Shown here in pieces: positions 42,293-50,333 of a stretch of DNA of 64,000 bases (within the stretch, counting starts at the first letter, position 1; each line of letters starts with the position of its first letter). The notes under the pieces are model-generated. The model ran no database searches and was not told the DNA's origin. It saw only the letters and a list, made by a program, of their open reading frames with translations. The stretch is from Pseudomonadota bacterium (GTDB lineage: Bacteria; Pseudomonadota; Gammaproteobacteria; Steroidobacterales; Steroidobacteraceae): contig JAJZUT010000003.1 in the NCBI GenBank assembly GCA_021847105.1, positions 1 through 64,000 on the forward strand, written 5' to 3'. The position numbers were made by a program, and so were the translations under genes.

Positions 42293-44110
42293 ATGTTCCG
42301 AAAGATCACCGCCATCCTCTGCTGCGTCGGCCTGTCGGCGGGCATCGCACCACCCGCATCAGCCGCAACGGCGGCCACGCCTGCAAACGCGGCCACCGTC
42401 GCTCTGCATCGGCTGTTCCGCAAGGAATGGCAGCGGGAGATGCGCGAGCATCCACTCGAAGCGTCCGCAGACGGGTTTCATCAATACGACGGACGCTGGG
42501 CCGATTTGAGCCTCGCGGCTTTGCAGCGCGAGCACGCCGAGGATCTCGAGGCGCTGCAGCGCCTTGCGGCCATCAACCGCGCCCAGCTCGGCCGCGAGGA
42601 CCGCATCAGCTATGACCTGTTCAAGCACCGCTACGACATCAGGGTGCAGGGCTATGACCTGAAGACCTACCTGATGCCGATGAATGAACTGGAGGGAGTG
42701 CAAACCCTGCGCACCCTGACGCAGACGCTTCGCTTTCAGACCCTCGCCGACTACCGCCACTACCTCGAGCGGCTGCAGACCTTCAAGCCGTACATGGATC
42801 AGACCATAGTGCTGCTGAAGCAGGGCGTTAAGGCGGGGATGACCGAACCGCGCGTGGTGATGCAGCGCGTCCCCCATCAGATTGCCGCAAACATCGTCGC
42901 GAACCCGGCGCAGAGCCCCTTCTACGCGCCGTTTAAGAAAATGCCCTCGATCATTCCGGCCGCCGAGCAGGCGCGACTGCGCGCCGAAGCCAAGGTCGCA
43001 ATTGCGCAGGTGGTGACACCGGCCTATCGTGAACTGCAAAAGTACTTCGATTCCGAATACCTGCCGCATTGCCGCGCGAGCATTGCCGCCGAGGCGCTGC
43101 CGGACGGGAAGGCGTACTACGCCTACATGGTGCGCAAATACACCACGACGAATCTCACCCCGCACCAGATCCACCAGATCGGCCTGCAGCGCGTTGCCGA
43201 GATTCACGCGCAGATGCAGCGCGTGTTCGATCAGATCGGTTTCAAGGGCACCTACCAGCAGTTCGTGCACTACCTGCGCACCAGCCCGCGCTTTTATTAC
43301 AAGAATCCGGCGCATCTGCTCGAGGCGTACCGAGCGGCCGCGATGCGCGTCAACCCCCTGCTGGTCAAATACTTCCCCGTGTGGATCCTGCCGCGGGTCC
43401 CGTACGGAGTGCAGGCAATCCCCGCCTCGCTCGCACCCGATACTTATCCGGCCTATTCGGTACCCCCGGCCGGTGACGGCAGTGTCGCCGGCTACGTGGC
43501 GGTCAATCTCTACAAGCCACAAAGCCGGCCTAAGTACGACATCCAGGTCCTGGTCTGCCACGAAGGTCGCCCCGGCCATCAGCTGCAGATTCCGATCGCC
43601 ATGGAGCTGAAGGGTCTGCCCGATTTCCGCCGCTTCGACTACTACAGTTCCTATGGCGAGGGCTGGGCGCTCTACACCGAGTCCTTGTGCGGACAAATGG
43701 GCCTGTACAACAACCCTTACTCCAAATTCGGCTACCTGGACTGGCAGATGTGGCGAGCGGTCCGCCTGGTCGTAGACACCGGCATTCACTCCGAGGGCTG
43801 GACCCGGGCTGAAGCCGTGCGCTATTTCGAAAAAAATACCGCTCTCAGCACCCAGAACATCAATACCGAAGTCGACCGTTACATCGCCTGGCCCGGGCAG
43901 GCGCTCTCCTACATGATCGGACAGATGGACATCTTCCACCTGCGCAACACGGCCGAGCAGGCACTCGGCGCCAAATTCAACATCAAGGATTTCCACGCAG
44001 CAATCCTCGAGCATGGCGCAATGCCGCTCACCATTCTCAATCGCGTGATCGACCACTGGATCCGTGACCGCAAGATGGGTAAACCGATGCGTCAGGCTCT
44101 TCCGCAATAG
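42293..44110 (+). CDS. DUF885-family metallohydrolase, exported
   Basis: 605 residues from the ATG at 42293, chosen because it begins a signal peptide (FRKITAILCCVGLSAGIAPPASAA). The family hallmark HEGRPGH (~422) with a downstream EGWALYTESLCGQMG segment gives the HExxxGH...E arrangement of a metal site, and HSEGWTRAEAVRYF is also typical. DUF885 proteins are considered peptidase-like; the substrate is unknown. The gene is divergent from the sigma factor gene, sharing the upstream region, and lies beside a receptor/gamma-glutamyltransferase operon. A strong hairpin follows the stop. Confidence 0.85.
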   Translation: MFRKITAILCCVGLSAGIAPPASAATAATPANAATVALHRLFRKEWQREMREHPLEASADGFHQYDGRWADLSLAALQREHAEDLEALQRLAAINRAQLGREDRISYDLFKHRYDIRVQGYDLKTYLMPMNELEGVQTLRTLTQTLRFQTLADYRHYLERLQTFKPYMDQTIVLLKQGVKAGMTEPRVVMQRVPHQIAANIVANPAQSPFYAPFKKMPSIIPAAEQARLRAEAKVAIAQVVTPAYRELQKYFDSEYLPHCRASIAAEALPDGKAYYAYMVRKYTTTNLTPHQIHQIGLQRVAEIHAQMQRVFDQIGFKGTYQQFVHYLRTSPRFYYKNPAHLLEAYRAAAMRVNPLLVKYFPVWILPRVPYGVQAIPASLAPDTYPAYSVPPAGDGSVAGYVAVNLYKPQSRPKYDIQVLVCHEGRPGHQLQIPIAMELKGLPDFRRFDYYSSYGEGWALYTESLCGQMGLYNNPYSKFGYLDWQMWRAVRLVVDTGIHSEGWTRAEAVRYFEKNTALSTQNINTEVDRYIAWPGQALSYMIGQMDIFHLRNTAEQALGAKFNIKDFHAAILEHGAMPLTILNRVIDHWIRDRKMGKPMRQALPQ

Positions 44111-44123
44111 CCCGCCAAACTCC

Positions 44124-44153
44124 TGGGCGGCCGAGCACCACCGGTCGCCCAGC
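44124..44153 (+). terminator. Hairpin terminator after the DUF885 gene
   Basis: CTGGGCGGCCG pairs with CGGTCGCCCAG (one G-U pair) around an 8-base loop, 13 bases after the stop, followed by CTCTTTC, a weak T-rich end. Confidence 0.6.
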
Positions 44154-44463
44154 TCTTTCGGGGAGCACAGGGCGTTCTTCACGTTGACGCAAGATTGAAC
44201 GCTCATACCGCGCCCCAAGGATGCTGGTGACGCAGCGTCTGCACACGACGGTCACTATGACGTCGTGCGCACATTGCGCCCGCCGAACGGCGCGGCGGTC
44301 TCGCCACAGCATCGCCGACCAATGCACTGCCGCCGCGACCGACCGCCTCTGCTGTGACACTGCCCAGGTCAGATTCCCTCTGGCACTATTTTAAGCATCA
44401 CATTGAAATTATGCGTTAAATTGCCCGGGCCATTCAAATTGATCAGAGCGTCCAGGACTTAAG
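44154..44463. other. A/T-rich upstream region of the TPR gene
   Basis: No gene seen. From about 44375 the DNA becomes A/T-rich (TTTTAAGCATCACATTGAAA and onward), as expected for a promoter, but I cannot pair -35 and -10 boxes with confidence. Confidence 0.4.
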
Positions 44464-46557
44464 ATGAGCAAGCTGCAGGACCCAGTCGACCGCGCACACC
44501 AGATGCACCAATCTGGGCGAATACAGGAGGCGATCGATCTTTATCTCAAGGTGTTGCGCAAACAGCCGCGCAACGCTCAGTTGCTGTTCCTCCTGGGTAC
44601 TGCATACCTACAGACAGGCCAGTTCACCAAAAGCATCGGCTCCTTACAAAACGCCGTTTTACTCAATCCCAAGAACGCCGCGGCGCACTGCAATCTGGGT
44701 GTGTCGCTGAATGCCGTGCAGCGCTTCGATGAGGCGTTGTCCCACTTCGGACGTGCCGTACTGATAAAGCCCGATTATGCCGAGGCCTACAATAATCGGG
44801 GCAGCACACTATTTGGTCTGAAGCGTCCGGAAGATGCTTTGACGAACTTCGATCAGGCGTTGGCAATCAAGCCTGATTACGCCGAAGCGCACAACAATCG
44901 CGGTCTTGTGCTCAAGGACCTGAATCGCCTCGAGGAGGCGCTCGCCAGTTACGATAAGGCACTGGCCATCGCACCCAATCATGCCCAGGCACACCACAAC
45001 CGCGGACTCGTGCTCGGTGCATTGAAGCATCTGCATGAGGCACTCGCCAGTTTCGAGAAGTCACTGACTATCAAGCCCGACTACGCCGAGGCCTACAATA
45101 ACCGGGGCAATCTACTCCGAGAGCTCAATCGCCTGGAGGAAGCTCTGGCCAGTTACGATCAGGCCATACAGCTCAAGCCCGATTACGCCGAAGCCCACTA
45201 CAACCGGGGTGTGGTGCTCGGCGACTTACAACAACCGGAGCAGGCCTTGGCGAGTTACGATCGAGCGCTCAAAGCAAACCCGAACTACGCCGAGGCGTAC
45301 AATAATCGCGGAGCGATTCTTTACAATTTGAAGCGTCCGGAACTGGCTCTAGCCAGCTACGATCAGGCGGTGTCAGTCAGGCCCAACTATGCCGATGCCT
45401 ACTACAATCGGGGCGTGACGCTCGAGAATTTGAGGCAGCTGGATCAGGCCTTGGCGAGTTACGACCAAGCCCTGCAGATAGATCCTCACCACTTCATGGC
45501 GCACAACAACAGGGGCGTGATTCTTTATAAATCACTGAATCTGGAGCAGGCCATGGCGAGTTACAACCAAGCCCTGCAGATAGATCCAAACATCGTCGAA
45601 GCGCACTGGAATAAGTCTCTAGTGCTCCTTCTGACCAGCAACTACGCCGAAGGGTGGGAACTCTATGAATGGCGCCTCAAGAGAGCCGCAGCCCTGAAAG
45701 AACTGCGCACCTTTCCCCAACCGTCCTGGCGAGGACAGATGGACATCCAGGGCAAGCGACTGCTGATCCAAAGCGAGCAGGGCTTTGGTGATGTCGTACA
45801 GTTCTGCCGATATCTGCCTCGAGTCAAGGCACTGGGCGCGGAGATTATCCTCGAAGTACAAGAGTCATTGACCCAGCTCGTTGCCACGATGCAGTGCCCA
45901 ATGACCGTCGTCACCAGGGGCGCCCCGCTGCCCGAATTCGACGCGTATTGCCCGCTGTTGAGTTTACCGTATGCACTTAAGACGACACCAGAGACGATCC
46001 CGGCGAATATTCCCTATCTGTTCTGCGACCAGAACAAGGTACGGCAGTGGCAGGACCGACTCGGACATGAAAGCAGGCCGCGCGTCGGGCTGGTTTGGTC
46101 GGGCTCAGAAGCACACGAGAACGATATGAATCGCAGTATCGCTCTGGAGGACCTGCTGCCCCTCATGAGTTCCTCGGTTGAATGGCATTCACTGCAAAAA
46201 GCGTATCGGCAGCAGGACCTTGCGGTGCTTAGCCAGCATCCCGAGATCAAGCAGCATCAGGATGACCTCCATGACTTCTCCGATACGGCGGCACTTATTG
46301 AATGCCTGGACCTGGTGATTAGCGTCGATACCAGCGTGGTGCATGTGGCTGGAGCGATTGGCAAGGCAACCTGGGTCTTGCTGCCCTATTGCCCGGACTT
46401 CCGCTGGATGTTGGATAGAACCGACTCACCATGGTATCCGACGGCCAGACTCTTCAGACAGCCCAAGAAAGAGGATTGGCAGAGCGTTATCCACCAAGTA
46501 CAGCGAGAACTGGCAGAATTGGTTGCGAAGAGTCATGACGGGCGCGCCCAGCAATGA
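44464..46557 (+). CDS. TPR-repeat protein with glycosyltransferase-like C-terminal domain
   Basis: 697 residues. From about residue 7 to 385 there are eleven regular TPRs of exactly 34 residues plus a partial twelfth, many nearly identical (patterns such as YNNRG..L..L.R.EEALASYDQAL.IKPDYAEA). The C-terminal ~300 residues resemble the glycosyltransferase-B fold of TPR-linked, O-GlcNAc-transferase- or heptosyltransferase-like proteins: GKRLLIQSEQGFGDVVQFCRYLP, RPRVGLVWSGSEAHENDMNRSI, DLVISVDTSVVHVAGAIGKATWVLLPY. It may glycosylate proteins or envelope sugars; no acceptor is obvious. Its base composition is more A/T-rich than its neighbours and it lies beside a region of tRNA-linked insertions, so recent acquisition is possible. 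No signal peptide. Confidence 0.85.
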   Translation: MSKLQDPVDRAHQMHQSGRIQEAIDLYLKVLRKQPRNAQLLFLLGTAYLQTGQFTKSIGSLQNAVLLNPKNAAAHCNLGVSLNAVQRFDEALSHFGRAVLIKPDYAEAYNNRGSTLFGLKRPEDALTNFDQALAIKPDYAEAHNNRGLVLKDLNRLEEALASYDKALAIAPNHAQAHHNRGLVLGALKHLHEALASFEKSLTIKPDYAEAYNNRGNLLRELNRLEEALASYDQAIQLKPDYAEAHYNRGVVLGDLQQPEQALASYDRALKANPNYAEAYNNRGAILYNLKRPELALASYDQAVSVRPNYADAYYNRGVTLENLRQLDQALASYDQALQIDPHHFMAHNNRGVILYKSLNLEQAMASYNQALQIDPNIVEAHWNKSLVLLLTSNYAEGWELYEWRLKRAAALKELRTFPQPSWRGQMDIQGKRLLIQSEQGFGDVVQFCRYLPRVKALGAEIILEVQESLTQLVATMQCPMTVVTRGAPLPEFDAYCPLLSLPYALKTTPETIPANIPYLFCDQNKVRQWQDRLGHESRPRVGLVWSGSEAHENDMNRSIALEDLLPLMSSSVEWHSLQKAYRQQDLAVLSQHPEIKQHQDDLHDFSDTAALIECLDLVISVDTSVVHVAGAIGKATWVLLPYCPDFRWMLDRTDSPWYPTARLFRQPKKEDWQSVIHQVQRELAELVAKSHDGRAQQ
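44482..45603 (+). repeat. Eleven tandem 102-bp units encoding TPRs
   Basis: DNA repeats with a period of 102 bases inside the TPR gene. Conserved blocks such as CCCGATTATGCCGAGGC and CCCGACTACGCCGAGGC recur at 102-base multiples. Units in the middle are the most alike. Confidence 0.75.
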
Positions 46558-47914
46558 TCCGGCTCGGCTTTTTCGGAGTTCCAATGGAGGAAGAACTGAT
46601 TCTCGCCCGACCCATCCCGGGTATGGAGCAATGAACCATCGCACCGAGGACGTATCGCTCCGTGGCACTCAGTGCCGTCCCAGCGCGACCTGCCATCGGT
46701 GAGGATGGATAACCGCGGGTTTCCGACCAAGATCGGTCACGTGAGGTAGCCCTGCGCACGGCAGGCAGCGCCTCTAGTAACGCCGGTGGCGAGCCGCGCG
46801 TCGATCTGGGTAAGACAGCGGGAACGCCTGGGAACCTGAAGAGCGCCGCCACGAGCCGATCAACCCACTTGGCCTGCCAACTGGAGGGTCCCGCCAAAGA
46901 TTCCTGCACGGCTCATGCGTGGCGGGATCCTGTTTAAACCCGGAATTCAAATCAGCCCGATTCAAACGATATGAGGAGCGTCCCGCTCAGGTCGTTGGTA
47001 TGAGTGGCAACGCCTGGTGACGCGCAAATTGACAGGCATTCATTAACCGGGCTCGAGACGCCGTTCACCGATGCCCGCACAAAGCACAACAGCAACAAGA
47101 GCGGCCAGGTCACCGCCGTCGCGATTTGTAGCCCAGGTGCCGCGCACACATGTACGGATCCGGCGGCTCAGACCCGTTCCGCGCTCAGGATGGTCAGCGT
47201 CCCTACCGGCAGCAAATACGCTCGCGACTTAAGCGCTGCGCATGCCATCGTGGAGTGTGACCCCCAACCCGGCACTGTGCTCCATCGGGCTCACCGTGGC
47301 GCGGCTTGCTCCCTCGCTATCGGCAGCTGATCCGACGGCATAGGCGGAGGGCCAAGGCGGCGCCATTTCAATTTTATCCGCTCCCCCTGTTGCGGGCATT
47401 GACCTCTACAGTGCGACCCGTACAACGTGCAGACGGGCCCAGCTCCGGCATGATCTTGGCCAGCCCCCTAGCCCCGTCCAGTCAATCGGCGCCTGCGGAT
47501 GCAGATGACCGGGCGCTCATGACCGCCCCGCCGGGCCAGCCACCCAATATGTGGCCGGCGCACGTTCCGGGGAACCCGCCCGTTGCCGAGGAACGGGCAC
47601 CCTGCTCAGGATGGCTCGCACAGGACGTCGCCGATCGAGGCGGGTTCGTCCAGCGAGGTGGCATCACGGCGGGTACCCGACGGTCCACCTCGGCTCAGCC
47701 CAGGATGCAAAGCAGCGAGGCCAGCGCCGCAATGGCCGCGAGCGTTCACGATGAAAGTTATCGACCTCAAAAGGGCACTTCACTCGGTCGCCCGCTACAG
47801 CGTCATGCCATCGGTGATGGCTTCTGCGCGCTTGAGTTTGCGACGCAAGGAGCGGTAACCCAGAGGCGAACGGCGATACCGACACTGTCGATTCCGCGCC
47901 GCCGCGAATGATGA
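46558..47914. other. 1.36 kb without recognisable genes
   Basis: Reading frames exist on both strands (for example one at 47306-47911) but they show shadow-like composition, no ribosome-binding site and no family I recognise. A dyad CCCGCCA ... TGGCGGG lies at about 46891-46928. The region ends at a partial copy of the tRNA-Pro gene and is best seen as eroded island or spacer DNA. Confidence 0.45.
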
Positions 47915-47957
47915 TCGGGGCAGGGAGATTCGAACTCCCGACCCTCTGCTCGCAAAG
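47915..47957 (-). repeat. Copy of the 3' half of tRNA-Pro (likely attachment-site remnant)
   Basis: The 43 bases match the 3' half of the intact tRNA-Pro gene (48723-48765) with one mismatch: 37 identical bases from the discriminator through the T-arm and variable region into the anticodon stem, then CAAAG after one change. The copy is in the same orientation, 808 bases away, and has no 5' half and no encoded CCA, so it is not a gene. Such duplication is the signature of integration at a tRNA 3' end. Confidence 0.85.
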
Positions 47958-47962
47958 GACAT

Positions 47963-47991
47963 TTGACATACCGACATACGCGTCGTATGCT
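47963..47991 (+). promoter_or_regulatory. Promoter and operator of the VapBC pair; likely leaderless transcript
   Basis: TTGACA (47963-47968), 17-base spacer, TATGCT (47986-47991). The antitoxin ATG is at 47999, where transcription should start, and no ribosome-binding site precedes it, so the mRNA is probably leaderless. CATACG-CGT-CGTATG (47975-47989) is a perfect dyad overlapping the -10 box and would suit autorepression by VapB. TTGACATA is repeated at 47963 and 47992. Confidence 0.7.
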
Positions 47992-47998
47992 TTGACAT

Positions 47999-48244
47999 AT
48001 GAGGACGACTGTGCGTCTAGATGAAGCCCTCATGGCACGTGCCCGGCAGGAAGCGTCTCGTCGCGGCATCACGCTCACTGCCCTCATCGAGCAAGGGCTG
48101 CGGCTGGCGCTGCGCCGGCCCTTGATGCGTCCGCAGCACGCTGCCGTATCGCTTCCTGAATGCCAGGCCGGAGGTGGCGTCCTGCCGGGCGTGGACTTGA
48201 ATGACAGCGCAGACTTGCTCGACCGGTTGGAAGGTCGCGATTGA
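47999..48244 (+). CDS. vapB: VapB-type ribbon-helix-helix antitoxin
   Basis: 81 residues. The N-terminus MRTTVRLDEALMARARQEASRRGITLTALIEQGLRLAL is a ribbon-helix-helix DNA-binding domain of the CopG/VapB kind; the C-terminus (GVDLNDSADLLDRLEGRD) is the acidic toxin-binding part. Its stop overlaps the VapC start by 4 bases. It should bind VapC and, through the palindrome at its promoter, control both genes. The pair is enclosed by tRNA-Pro sequences. Confidence 0.9.
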   Translation: MRTTVRLDEALMARARQEASRRGITLTALIEQGLRLALRRPLMRPQHAAVSLPECQAGGGVLPGVDLNDSADLLDRLEGRD

Positions 48245-48666
48245 TTCTCTGCGACGTCAACGTACTGATCTACGCCTTTCGTTCCGACGCCGAGGATCAT
48301 GCGCGATACAAAGCATGGCTGGAATCGGTGATCAACGGGCCGGCGGCCTATGGCGTCGCCCCTCAGGTGCTCGCCAGCGCCGTGCGCATCTGTACCCATC
48401 GGCGGATTTTTGCCCGTCCCAGCTCCCTGGATGACATTTTCGACTTCTGTCGCGCCGTCCTCGGACAACCCACCGCGACGGTGATTACGCCCGGCGAGCG
48501 TCACTGGTCAATATTCGAGTCCCTCTGCCAGGATTCCGCATCCACGGGAAACATCGCGCAAGACGCCTGGTTTGCGGCCCTCGCCATCGAGTCCGGGTGT
48601 GAGTGGATCACTACGGATCGTGACTACGCGAGATTCGAAGGCCTCACGTGGCGATCCCCATTCTGA
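48241..48666 (+). CDS. vapC: VapC-type PIN-domain ribonuclease toxin
   Basis: 141 residues, TTG start within the antitoxin's stop region. PIN-domain acidic residues are in CDVNVLIYAF (Asp5), AQDAWFAALAIESG and TTDRDYARFEGL. The layout (DVNVLIYA ... RICTHRRIF ... TTDRDYARF) is that of the large VapC subfamily common in mycobacteria and many proteobacteria, whose members cut tRNA or rRNA. The last codons lie about 50 bases from the tRNA-Pro gene, an interesting setting for a nuclease that may target tRNA. Confidence 0.9.
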   Translation: MILCDVNVLIYAFRSDAEDHARYKAWLESVINGPAAYGVAPQVLASAVRICTHRRIFARPSSLDDIFDFCRAVLGQPTATVITPGERHWSIFESLCQDSASTGNIAQDAWFAALAIESGCEWITTDRDYARFEGLTWRSPF

Positions 48667-48719
48667 TCTGATTCACCACGGAGGTAGACACCAACACGGG
48701 TTCGGCGACCCGAGTGAAT

Positions 48720-48796
48720 TGGTCGGGGCAGGGAGATTCGAACTCCCGACCCTCTGCTCCCAAAGCAGATGCGCTACCAGACTGCGCCATGCCCCG
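48720..48796 (-). tRNA. tRNA-Pro (TGG)
   Basis: 77 bases on the minus strand with encoded CCA. Acceptor CGGGGCA/TGCCCCG; D-arm TGGCGCAGTCTGGTAGCGCA; anticodon stem TCTGC/GCAGA around loop TTTGGGA, anticodon TGG; T-arm GGGAGTTCGAATCTCCC. The only intact copy here; a partial 3' copy lies 808 bases downstream of it, across the VapBC genes. Confidence 0.95.
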
Positions 48797-48833
48797 ACCC
48801 GTGCCGCGGCGGGAATTCGCACGCGGCAGCGCC

Positions 48834-48862
48834 ATAATATGCGAGAATGCGCGCCTTCGGAA
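48834..48862 (-). promoter_or_regulatory. Possible tRNA-Pro promoter
   Basis: On the minus strand TATTAT (48839-48834) with a weak TTCCGA (48862-48857) 17 bases before it, about 38 bases upstream of the tRNA 5' end. Confidence 0.4.
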
Positions 48863-48884
48863 AGAGCTACGAATCAGGCATTTC

Positions 48885-49748
48885 ATGGCGGCACAGGTGA
48901 TTGACGGGCGCAAGCTCGCCGGTGAGGTCAAAAAGCAGGTTCGCACGGCAATCGAGTCGGCCATTGCGCGGGGGCGACGGCGCCCGGCGCTCGCCGTCGT
49001 GAAGGTCGGGGACAATCCGGCCTCGGAAGTCTATGTGCGCAACAAGCGCAAGTCGTGTGAGGAAGTCGGAATCCGCTCCGTCGCGTACGACCTGCCCCAC
49101 TCGACCTCGGAGCTCGAGCTGCTCACGCTCGTCGATGAACTCAACCACGATCCGCAGATCGACGGTATCCTGGTGCAGTTGCCGCTGCCCGATCAGATCC
49201 AGTCCACTGCGGTGATCGAGCGGATCGATCCGGCCAAGGATGTCGACGGCTTTCACCCCTATAACGTCGGCCGCCTGGCGCAACGCATTCCCCGCATCCG
49301 CCCCTGCACGCCGTACGGGGTCATCAAGCTGCTCGAGCACATCGTCGCGCCGCTGAAGGGCCAGCATGCCGTCATCGTCGGCGCGTCCAATATCGTCGGG
49401 CGGCCGATGGCACTCGAACTGCTCCTCATGGGCGCCACCGTCACTGTCTGCCACCGCTTCACCGCGGACCTCGGAGCGCACGTCCGTCAAGCCGACATTC
49501 TGGTGGTCGCGGCCGGCAAACCGGGCCTGGTCCCCGGCGAATGGGTCAAACCGGGCGCGGTGGTCATCGACGTCGGCATGAACCGGCTGGAGAATGGCCG
49601 GCTGGTGGGGGATGTGCAGTTCGAATCGGCCAGCGAGCGCGCCGGCTGGATCACTCCCGTGCCGGGCGGCGTCGGACCGATGACGGTAGCGATGCTGATG
49701 CACAATACGTTCGAGGCGTTCCAGCGCCGCATGGAGTCCGGACGCTGA
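48885..49748 (+). CDS. folD: Methylenetetrahydrofolate dehydrogenase/cyclohydrolase
   Basis: 287 residues from the ATG at 48885 ([15 protein letters not shown]); the longer frame reads through the tRNA gene and is not real. Motifs: [29 protein letters not shown] with the catalytic Lys, [46 protein letters not shown] and [16 protein letters not shown]. The enzyme interconverts methylene-, methenyl- and formyl-tetrahydrofolate in the cytoplasm. It stands alone, facing cysS and gltX, two other housekeeping genes. Confidence 0.96.
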   Translation: MAAQVIDGRKLAGEVKKQVRTAIESAIARGRRRPALAVVKVGDNPASEVYVRNKRKSCEEVGIRSVAYDLPHSTSELELLTLVDELNHDPQIDGILVQLPLPDQIQSTAVIERIDPAKDVDGFHPYNVGRLAQRIPRIRPCTPYGVIKLLEHIVAPLKGQHAVIVGASNIVGRPMALELLLMGATVTVCHRFTADLGAHVRQADILVVAAGKPGLVPGEWVKPGAVVIDVGMNRLENGRLVGDVQFESASERAGWITPVPGGVGPMTVAMLMHNTFEAFQRRMESGR

Positions 49749-50333
49749 AAGCCCGCGGCACCGCACTGCCGGGAGGCAGGCGAGAGGTTGTCGCCCCGTA
49801 AGCTCGAACCACTCTCTGACGGATCGTTACCGTATCCGCTCGGCGTTAGCTCCTGCGGCACGGTCCGAATCGGTCCCGCCGGCAATGGTGAGACGGCCCG
49901 ATGCTCCGGACTCGAGGCAATACCCATGAGCCGGGGAATGGCTAGCCGCATTGGCGTATGGCCGACAGCGTCGCGCTGCAGCTCGACGGGACGCGGCCAA
50001 TCGGTCCTGCGAATCCCGGTACCTTCCTGAATACGCGACGCTGCCCGCTCGCGGGCGCGGCTTCGGCCCCGTCGGACGACGGATCGCCCATGGCCGCTTC
50101 AAGCCCATCGGACGCAATAACCGCTTCGAGCACCCGCCCCGCCAAAACCCTCGGACACCCAGGCCTTGAGCCCCGGCACGACGCACATCACCGGTCCAGC
50201 TCTGCGCTAAGAGCTCTGGCGACTCAGCGCTCGAATCAGACGGGCAGCCTCTCTGTGAACGGCGCGGCGAGTATGACCGATACCGCGCTCAACAGCCGCG
50301 CGTCACCGGAATCCCTCACACGCAGCATTTCGC
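49749..50333. other. Gap between convergent folD and cysS
   Basis: 585 bases with no credible gene. AGCTCT-GCGCTA-AGAGCT near 50199-50216 is a small dyad that could help terminate cysS transcription. Nothing else stands out. Confidence 0.4.

Noticed and set aside
42359..44218. 619-codon open frame opposite the DUF885 gene
   Set aside because: It is antisense to a clear exported metallohydrolase, has no ribosome-binding site or family resemblance, and is a codon-bias shadow of GC-rich DNA.
44380..44400. Sigma-54 promoter (TGGCAC) before the TPR gene
   Set aside because: The expected TTGC at the -12 position with correct spacing is absent.
44482..45603. CRISPR-like array
   Set aside because: The 102-base periodicity is continuous coding sequence for TPRs with no separate spacers; no CRISPR array or cas gene was seen in the window.
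47915..47957. A second tRNA-Pro gene
   Set aside because: Only the 3' half is present, the D-arm and 5' acceptor are missing and the anticodon arm is changed; kept as a repeat instead.
48714..48884. Upstream extension of folD through the tRNA-Pro gene
   Set aside because: The first 57 codons are tRNA sequence; conserved FolD begins at the ATG at 48885.
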